A DNA stretch of 64,000 nt, from the NCBI GenBank assembly GCA_903887325.1, contig CAISPG010000078.1, positions 1 to 64,000 of the forward strand, read 5' to 3'. Shown one piece after another: positions 58,328 through 64,000 of this stretch. Each line of letters opens with the position of its first letter. The stretch's first letter is position 1. A program made the translations under genes and the position numbers. The stretch is from an uncultured Burkholderiales bacterium. Lineage in GTDB: Bacteria > Pseudomonadota > Gammaproteobacteria > Burkholderiales > Burkholderiaceae_C. The notes under the pieces were generated by a model, which was given only the letters and a program-made list of their open reading frames with translations, ran no database searches and was not told the origin of the DNA.

Positions 58328-58720
58328 ATGAATCTCATCCAAATCCTGGAACAGGAAGAAATCGCCCGCATGGGCAAAAAAATCCCCCCGTTCGCCCCCG
58401 GCGACACCGTGGTGGTCAGCGTCAACGTGGTTGAAGGCAGCCGCAAACGTGTGCAGGCCTTTGAAGGCGTGGTGATTGCCAAGCGCAACCGTGGCATCAA
58501 CAGCAACTTCATCGTTCGCAAAATCTCCAGCGGCGAAGGCGTGGAGCGTACGTTCCAAACCTACAGCCCCTTGATCGCAGCCATTGAAATCAAACGCCGT
58601 GGCGATGTGCGCCGCGCCAAGTTGTACTATTTGCGTGAGCGCAGCGGCAAATCCGCACGTATCAAAGAAAAACTCACCGCCAAGGCCACACCGGCTTCCA
58701 AGGCAGCAGCAGCTCAGTAA
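58328..58720 (+). CDS. rplS: 50S ribosomal protein L19
   Basis: [67 protein letters not shown]. Confidence 0.97.
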   Translation: MNLIQILEQEEIARMGKKIPPFAPGDTVVVSVNVVEGSRKRVQAFEGVVIAKRNRGINSNFIVRKISSGEGVERTFQTYSPLIAAIEIKRRGDVRRAKLYYLRERSGKSARIKEKLTAKATPASKAAAAQ

Positions 58721-58783
58721 TTTCCAGCTGATGACTTCCGACCAAACCGCCCCAGTGCAAGCTGCGGCGGTTTTTTATCGACC

Positions 58784-59488
58784 ATGAGCAGCACCCCTTT
58801 TTTCTCATTCATGCAAATCCCGAAGTTTTCGCCGCACGATGCCGAGGTGTTGGGCACTGACGCTCACTTGCCGCCACTGAGCGAAAGCCGGTTAAGTCCG
58901 CTTGCTTTGCGAGATCACTTCAGCCGCCCGGGCTTGCCGCAGCCGCAGGCGGTGCACGAGCCTTCATGGTCCGGCAAACCACCCAAACCGGCATCGGTGT
59001 TGCTGGGCATAGTGACCCGATCCGAGCCCACGGTGCTGCTGACAGTGCGTACCGCGCATTTGACGTCGCACTCGGGGCAGGTGGCTTTGCCGGGCGGTCG
59101 TCAGGACGCGCAAGACGCGGATGAGGTCGCCACCGCTTTGCGCGAAGCGCAGGAAGAGGTGGGCTTGCATCCGCAGTTTGTCTCGGTGCTGGGGTGCTTG
59201 CCTTTGTACATCACCGGCACCGGTTACAAGGTGACGCCGGTGGTGGCTTTGATCGACCCGGCAATGCAATTGACGGCGAATCCGCACGAGGTGGCCGATG
59301 TGTTTGAGGTGCCATTGGCCTATTTGATGAACCCGGCCAACCACCTTCGCCACGCGCTGGAATGGCAGGGCGTCAAGCGCCAATGGATTTCCATGCCTTA
59401 TGAGGCCGGTCAGCGTGAACGCCTGATCTGGGGCGCGACGGCAGGCATGTTGCGCCATCTTTATGACTTTTTGCAGACCCCGGACTGA
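58784..59488 (+). CDS. NUDIX hydrolase (CoA pyrophosphatase-like)
   Basis: SHSGQVALPGGRQDAQDADEVATALREAQEEVGL Nudix box. Confidence 0.92.
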   Translation: MSSTPFFSFMQIPKFSPHDAEVLGTDAHLPPLSESRLSPLALRDHFSRPGLPQPQAVHEPSWSGKPPKPASVLLGIVTRSEPTVLLTVRTAHLTSHSGQVALPGGRQDAQDADEVATALREAQEEVGLHPQFVSVLGCLPLYITGTGYKVTPVVALIDPAMQLTANPHEVADVFEVPLAYLMNPANHLRHALEWQGVKRQWISMPYEAGQRERLIWGATAGMLRHLYDFLQTPD

Positions 59489-59518
59489 AGACAGCCGCAG
59501 AGCTTCTATCATCGGGGC

Positions 59519-60490
59519 ATGAGCTTTATTGCATTACTGTTTGCCCTGTTGCTTGAGCAGGTCAGGCCGCTGGCCTCCGGTCACGGCCTGGAGCGGATGT
59601 TCACCCAATGGGCGGACTGGCTCAAAAACAACCTGGACACCGGCGATATTCGCCACGGCTGGACCACCTGGGGGCTGGCGGTCGGCCTGCCGTGTCTGTT
59701 GGTCGTGGCGGTTCACTGGTGGCTGGTTTGGTCTATGGGCTGGATCTTCGCCATGGTGTGGAGTCTGGCGGTGGTCTATGTCACGCTGGGGTTCAGGCGT
59801 TTCAGCCACCATTTCACCGGCATCCGGGATGCGCTGGCGGCAGGTGACGACATTCTGGCCAGAGAGTTATTGCGCGAATGGCAGGGCGAAGCCGATGTGA
59901 CGCTGACGCGCTCCGAGATCGTGCGTCATGTCATCGAATTTTCTGCCATAGCCGCGCACCGCCATGTTTTCGGCGTGATGGCCTGGTTCTCGCTGCTTGC
60001 TGCCCTGGGCCTCGGGCCGGCGGGGGCATTGTTGTTTCGCCTGTCCTCCTTGTTGTTCAAGGCCTGGGGCGAGCCGCCAACCCCGGCAGAAGGCGATATC
60101 AGTCACACCAGCGATGCGCTGCAACACGTGGTTGCCCGTGCCTGGTACCTGGTGGACTGGCTGCCGGCTCGTATGACGGCTTTGTCGTTTGCGGTGGTCG
60201 GCAATTTCGAGGATGCTGTGGACGCCTGGCGTCAGGAAGCCGGCAATTTCCCCGGTGCCAATGACGGCGTGGTGCTGGCCGCCACCTCGGGCGCCATCAA
60301 CGTGCGTTTAGGCGGCGCGTATTTGTCGCCGCAAGTCACCGACGAAGAAGACGACAGCATGGTTCAGCCCACCGCCGGGCGCGAGCCGCAATACACGCAT
60401 TTGCGCAGCATGGTCGGTTTGGTTTGGCGTGCAGTGGTGATGTGGATGGTGCTGCTGGCGCTGATGACTTTGGCCCGTTTGCTGGGTTGA
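59519..60490 (+). CDS. CobD/CbiB-like membrane protein
   Basis: MSFIALLFALLLEQVRPL...EFSAIAAHRHVFGVMAWFSLLAALGLGPAGALLFRLS...; CbiB-like, standalone copy. Confidence 0.8.
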   Translation: MSFIALLFALLLEQVRPLASGHGLERMFTQWADWLKNNLDTGDIRHGWTTWGLAVGLPCLLVVAVHWWLVWSMGWIFAMVWSLAVVYVTLGFRRFSHHFTGIRDALAAGDDILARELLREWQGEADVTLTRSEIVRHVIEFSAIAAHRHVFGVMAWFSLLAALGLGPAGALLFRLSSLLFKAWGEPPTPAEGDISHTSDALQHVVARAWYLVDWLPARMTALSFAVVGNFEDAVDAWRQEAGNFPGANDGVVLAATSGAINVRLGGAYLSPQVTDEEDDSMVQPTAGREPQYTHLRSMVGLVWRAVVMWMVLLALMTLARLLG

Positions 60491-60501
60491 CGAACTGTCA
60501 C

Positions 60502-61395
60502 TCAATAGGTTTTAGGCGCTGACAATTCAGCAAACAGTTCGGTGAATATGGCGTAGCGACCGGCATCTATCAAACCTTCTTTCACTGCCTGACGCACGCC
60601 GCAATCCGGCTCGTGTACATGGGTGCAGTTATAAAACTTGCAGTGATCCGTAAAGCCTTTGATGTCCGGCATGCTGGCGGCCAGATCGCCGGGCGCTATG
60701 TGGTTAATCCCGAAGGCTTGAAAGCCGGGTGAATCCATCAAAGCCGTGGTCTTGAGTTCATCCACCCAGTACCAGGTTGTGCTGGTGGTCGTGTGTTTGC
60801 CGCTGTGCAAGGCTTTGGAGATGATGTTGGTGGCGGCATTGGCTTGCGGCACCAAGCGGTTGATCAAAGTGCTTTTACCGGCGCCGGATGGGCCGAGTAC
60901 CAGCGTGATGCGACCTTGCAGCGCTTCCTTCAGCTTGAGTAAATCGTCGGTCTGGTTGCGCAAACCCAATGGCAGCACCTGGCAGCCGAAATCGCGGTAG
61001 GGTTTGAGTTTGGTCCAGGCTTTTTCGAAAGGGGTGCTCAAGTCCTGCTTGTTCAAGGCAATCAGGCTGCGTATGCCTGCTTGCTCCGCCGCGATCAGGG
61101 CGCGTGCCACCTGGCTTTCGGAAAACTCAGGGTCGGCAGCGACCAGCACCAGTACCTGGTCCAGATTGGCGGCAAAGGATTTGGTACGAACATCGTCCTG
61201 GCGGTAAAACAAATTGCGCCGTGGTTCTATGGCTTCTATGCTGCCTTCGTCTTCGCTGGCCAGCCATTGCACCAGATCGCCAACCACAGCCTGGTTTTTT
61301 TTGCCGCGCGGGTGGCAGATACGCCGGTTGCCCGCACTGTCCTCGATCCACACATGCCGGCCGTGGCTGGCCACCACACGACCGGTTTGTGTCAT
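60502..61395 (-). CDS. rsgA: Small ribosomal subunit biogenesis GTPase RsgA
   Basis: VLGPSGAGKSTLINRLVPQANAATNIISKALHSGKHTTTSTTWYWVDELKTTALMDSPGFQAFG; C-terminal Cys/His zinc motif. Confidence 0.94.
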   Translation of the reverse strand: MTQTGRVVASHGRHVWIEDSAGNRRICHPRGKKNQAVVGDLVQWLASEDEGSIEAIEPRRNLFYRQDDVRTKSFAANLDQVLVLVAADPEFSESQVARALIAAEQAGIRSLIALNKQDLSTPFEKAWTKLKPYRDFGCQVLPLGLRNQTDDLLKLKEALQGRITLVLGPSGAGKSTLINRLVPQANAATNIISKALHSGKHTTTSTTWYWVDELKTTALMDSPGFQAFGINHIAPGDLAASMPDIKGFTDHCKFYNCTHVHEPDCGVRQAVKEGLIDAGRYAIFTELFAELSAPKTY

Positions 61396-62648
61396 GCAGT
61401 CAAACGTGCCAGGCGCTGCGAAGCCGGCGGGTGCGAATGGTAGAAAGCCACGTACAGCGGATCCGGTGTCAGCGTAGATGCGTTGTCCTGGTAAAGCTTG
61501 ATCAGGGCCTGTTTCAAATCTGAGGCGTTGGCATGCTGACTGGCAAACGCGTCAGCTTCAAACTCGTGCTTGCGCGAGCGTGCCGCACGCAGCGGCGTGG
61601 TGATGAACGTCAGCAAAGGCACGAACTGCATGAACAAGAGCAAGGCCAGTGCGTCGTTGGCTGACAGTGCATGGGCTTGCACGCCCAGCCCTTCGAAAAA
61701 CCACAATTGGGTAGACAGCCAGCCCAGCGCCGCCATGCCGACGAGGGTGACCAGAAAACTGCGCACCAGTGACTTGGGAATGTGGTTGAGTTTGGCGTGT
61801 CCCAATTCATGCGCCAACACGGCTTCCATTTCACCGGCATTCAAGGTTTTGAGCAGGGTATCGAAAAACACCACGCGTTTTTGTTTGCCCAGACCGGTGA
61901 AATACGCATTGGAGTGGGCCGAGCGGCGACTGCCGTCCATGACAAAAAAACCGTCCGATTTGAAACCGGTGCGTTGCATCAAATTGTTGACACGGTCTTT
62001 GAGCTCGGCGTCTTCCAGCGGTTGGAATTTGTTGAACAAGGGCATGATGAAATTCGGCGCTATCCACATGACAAACAACTGGTAAGCCACCAACAGCGCC
62101 CAGGCCAGCAGCCACCACAGGCTGCCGCCGGATTGCATCAGCTGCAGCACCGCCCAAATGAGCGGCAAACCCAGTACAGCGCCCACCAGTGTGCTTTTGA
62201 GCAAATCGCTCAGCCACAAGCCTATGGTCATGTTGTTGAAGCCGAAACGCTGTTCTAGATGGAAGGTCTGGTAGTAGGACACCGGCAGATTCAAAGCGCC
62301 GCTGACCAACATAAAGCCCGCGACCAGCAACAGTTGTTGCAGCATGCCGGCACCGACGAATTCCAGTAACCAGCCATCCAGCAAGCTCAAGCCACCCAGC
62401 AAAGTCCAGCCCAGCAACACCAACGCATCCAGCGCCAGATCCCAATGATCTAAGCGCAGTTTGGCCAGCGTGTAATCAGCGGCTTTTTGGTGGGTGGATA
62501 AGCTGATGGCATCAGCGAAGTCGGCAGGTACTTGTTCGCGGTGTTGTGCCACATGGCGAATTTGGCGGTTGGCCAGCCACAGCTTGAGCAATAAATTGAT
62601 CAACAACAAGGCTGCAAATAGCAGCGTGAAATTCATAGGTGACATCAT
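61392..62648 (-). CDS. M48-family CAAX/HtpX-like membrane metalloprotease (Ste24-like)
   Basis: AVLAHELGHAKLNHIPK (HExxH); KHEFEADAFASQHANASDLKQALIKLYQDN; multi-TM. Confidence 0.92.
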   Translation of the reverse strand: MMSPMNFTLLFAALLLINLLLKLWLANRQIRHVAQHREQVPADFADAISLSTHQKAADYTLAKLRLDHWDLALDALVLLGWTLLGGLSLLDGWLLEFVGAGMLQQLLLVAGFMLVSGALNLPVSYYQTFHLEQRFGFNNMTIGLWLSDLLKSTLVGAVLGLPLIWAVLQLMQSGGSLWWLLAWALLVAYQLFVMWIAPNFIMPLFNKFQPLEDAELKDRVNNLMQRTGFKSDGFFVMDGSRRSAHSNAYFTGLGKQKRVVFFDTLLKTLNAGEMEAVLAHELGHAKLNHIPKSLVRSFLVTLVGMAALGWLSTQLWFFEGLGVQAHALSANDALALLLFMQFVPLLTFITTPLRAARSRKHEFEADAFASQHANASDLKQALIKLYQDNASTLTPDPLYVAFYHSHPPASQRLARLTA

Positions 62649-62764
62649 TTTGTGAGTGTAGGGCTTTTCAGGAACAGGCTTGAATAGAGGAACAAGCTGT
62701 CGTCGGCAAACAGGCATTTTCCTTCAAGCGCTTAGGCACTGTGCGCTTGAGGGACAATGTGAGC

Positions 62765-63355
62765 ATGAATTCAGACAACCTCACTCCCGCGTCACCAAGT
62801 GCCGCCATCCTCGGCAAAAATGACAATAACCTGGTGTGGCTGGACTGCGAAATGTCTGGACTGGACCCGGAAAAAGAACGTCTGCTGGAAATCGCCGTCG
62901 TCATCACCGGTCCGGACCTGACTCCTCGCGTCGAAGGCCCGGTGCTGGTCATCCACCAAAGCAATGAACTGCTGGCCGGTATGGATGCATGGAACAAGGG
63001 CACACACGGCAAAAGCGGATTGATTGACAAGGTGAAAGCTTCTACCCTGAACGAGGCGCAGGCAGAAGAACAGTTGATCGCCTTCATCAAACAGTACGTC
63101 AGCAAGGGCGTTGCGCCCATGTGCGGCAACACCATCGGACAGGACAGGCGTTTTCTGCTCAAGTACCTGCCAAAGCTGGAGGGCTGGTTCCATTACCGCA
63201 ATCTGGATGTCAGCACTTTGAAAGAGCTTTCCAAGCGCTGGAAACCGGAGGTTTACGCTTCATTCAAAAAACAGCAAAGCCATACCGCTCTGGCAGACGT
63301 GCACGAGTCCATCGACGAACTTGCGCATTACCGCGAGCATTTTCTGAAACTGTAA
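62765..63355 (+). CDS. orn: Oligoribonuclease
   Basis: [32 protein letters not shown]...[42 protein letters not shown]. Confidence 0.96.
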   Translation: MNSDNLTPASPSAAILGKNDNNLVWLDCEMSGLDPEKERLLEIAVVITGPDLTPRVEGPVLVIHQSNELLAGMDAWNKGTHGKSGLIDKVKASTLNEAQAEEQLIAFIKQYVSKGVAPMCGNTIGQDRRFLLKYLPKLEGWFHYRNLDVSTLKELSKRWKPEVYASFKKQQSHTALADVHESIDELAHYREHFLKL

Positions 63356-63566
63356 GTAGTCTTATATAACTGCAACAGCATCCGCATTTCGTGCGAGAAT
63401 ACCCTGAGTTGCACTTGATGGTGCAACATTGCTACATCCTCCTCACACCTTGGGTTCATCTGAACCGCGTTGCAAAAAGTTTTGCAGCATGCTTTGTTTG
63501 AAGGTTGATGTTTTTTCCAACCTTTGAACGGAGTTGCCTCACCTTTTCAGGTGCGGGCTTTACACA

Positions 63567-64000
63567 ATGGACGATTTGAATTTGCATTCCCCGGCTGACG
63601 CTATGAACGATCACGCCTCTGACACACCTGCACCGGTCATCGCCGAGACCAAGGCCGTCACCCCTAACGCTTTTGCTCAGATGGGTCTGGCCCCTGAGTT
63701 GCTCGCTGCGGTTCGTGACCTGAATTTCACAGAACCAACAAACGTACAACTGAAAGCCATTCCCCTGGCTTTGCAAGACAACGCCGACAAACCCGCCAAC
63801 GATTTGCTGGTCTCCAGCCAGACCGGCAGCGGCAAGACCGCGGCATTTTTATTGCCTGTGCTTCACACCATTCTGATTGAGCGCCAGGCGCAAGAGCAAG
63901 AAGAAGCCAAAGAATGGGCGATGAAAGTTGAACAGGCCAAGGCCAGCGGCGAAGAATTACCAAAGACGCCGCGTCGCAAAAACCCAACCGATACGCGCCA
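63567..64000 (+). CDS. DEAD-box RNA helicase, N-terminal part (runs off the right edge)
   Basis: Translation from ATG 63567: ...NAFAQMGLAPELLAAVRDLNFTEPTNVQLKAIPLALQDN...DLLVSSQTGSGKTAAFLLPVLHTI (Q motif and motif I). Confidence 0.92.
   Translation, partial: MDDLNLHSPADAMNDHASDTPAPVIAETKAVTPNAFAQMGLAPELLAAVRDLNFTEPTNVQLKAIPLALQDNADKPANDLLVSSQTGSGKTAAFLLPVLHTILIERQAQEQEEAKEWAMKVEQAKASGEELPKTPRRKNPTDTR

Overview
This 64 kb window is chromosomal DNA, probably from a Burkholderiales-type betaproteobacterium (inferred from protein resemblance and gene order). The left ~46 kb is dominated by nitrogen scavenging from urea, amides and purines. It holds ureC(partial)-ureB-mini ORF-ureA, and an amide-type ABC transporter joined to an AmiE amidase, a MoxR/VWA (CbbQ/CbbO-like) pair, AmiC and an AmiR ANTAR antiterminator. 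These are followed by urtABCDE, a detached ureD, a UraD-AllC fusion, a glycerate kinase, a BMP-type nucleoside ABC transporter, a TonB receptor, an IorAB-type molybdenum hydroxylase, an adenosine/adenine deaminase and a FAD monooxygenase. The right ~19 kb is mostly housekeeping: argF, argD, rpsT, murJ, purM, hda, pcnB, folK, rpsP-rimM-trmD-rplS, rsgA, an M48 protease, orn and a DEAD-box helicase. Main leads: (1) the fmd/ami operon has a strong intrinsic terminator in its 5' leader and encodes its own AmiC/AmiR, and a CbbQ/CbbO-like ATPase/VWA pair lies inside it; (2) an operon of two small orphan proteins and a predicted channel with two voltage-sensor modules but one K+-type pore sits directly upstream of ureD; (3) sigma54 and NtrC-like sites precede urtA and ureA; (4) a serine replaces the conserved Walker A glycine in one ABC ATPase. 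All calls come from reading the supplied sequence and ORF track; no database search was run.
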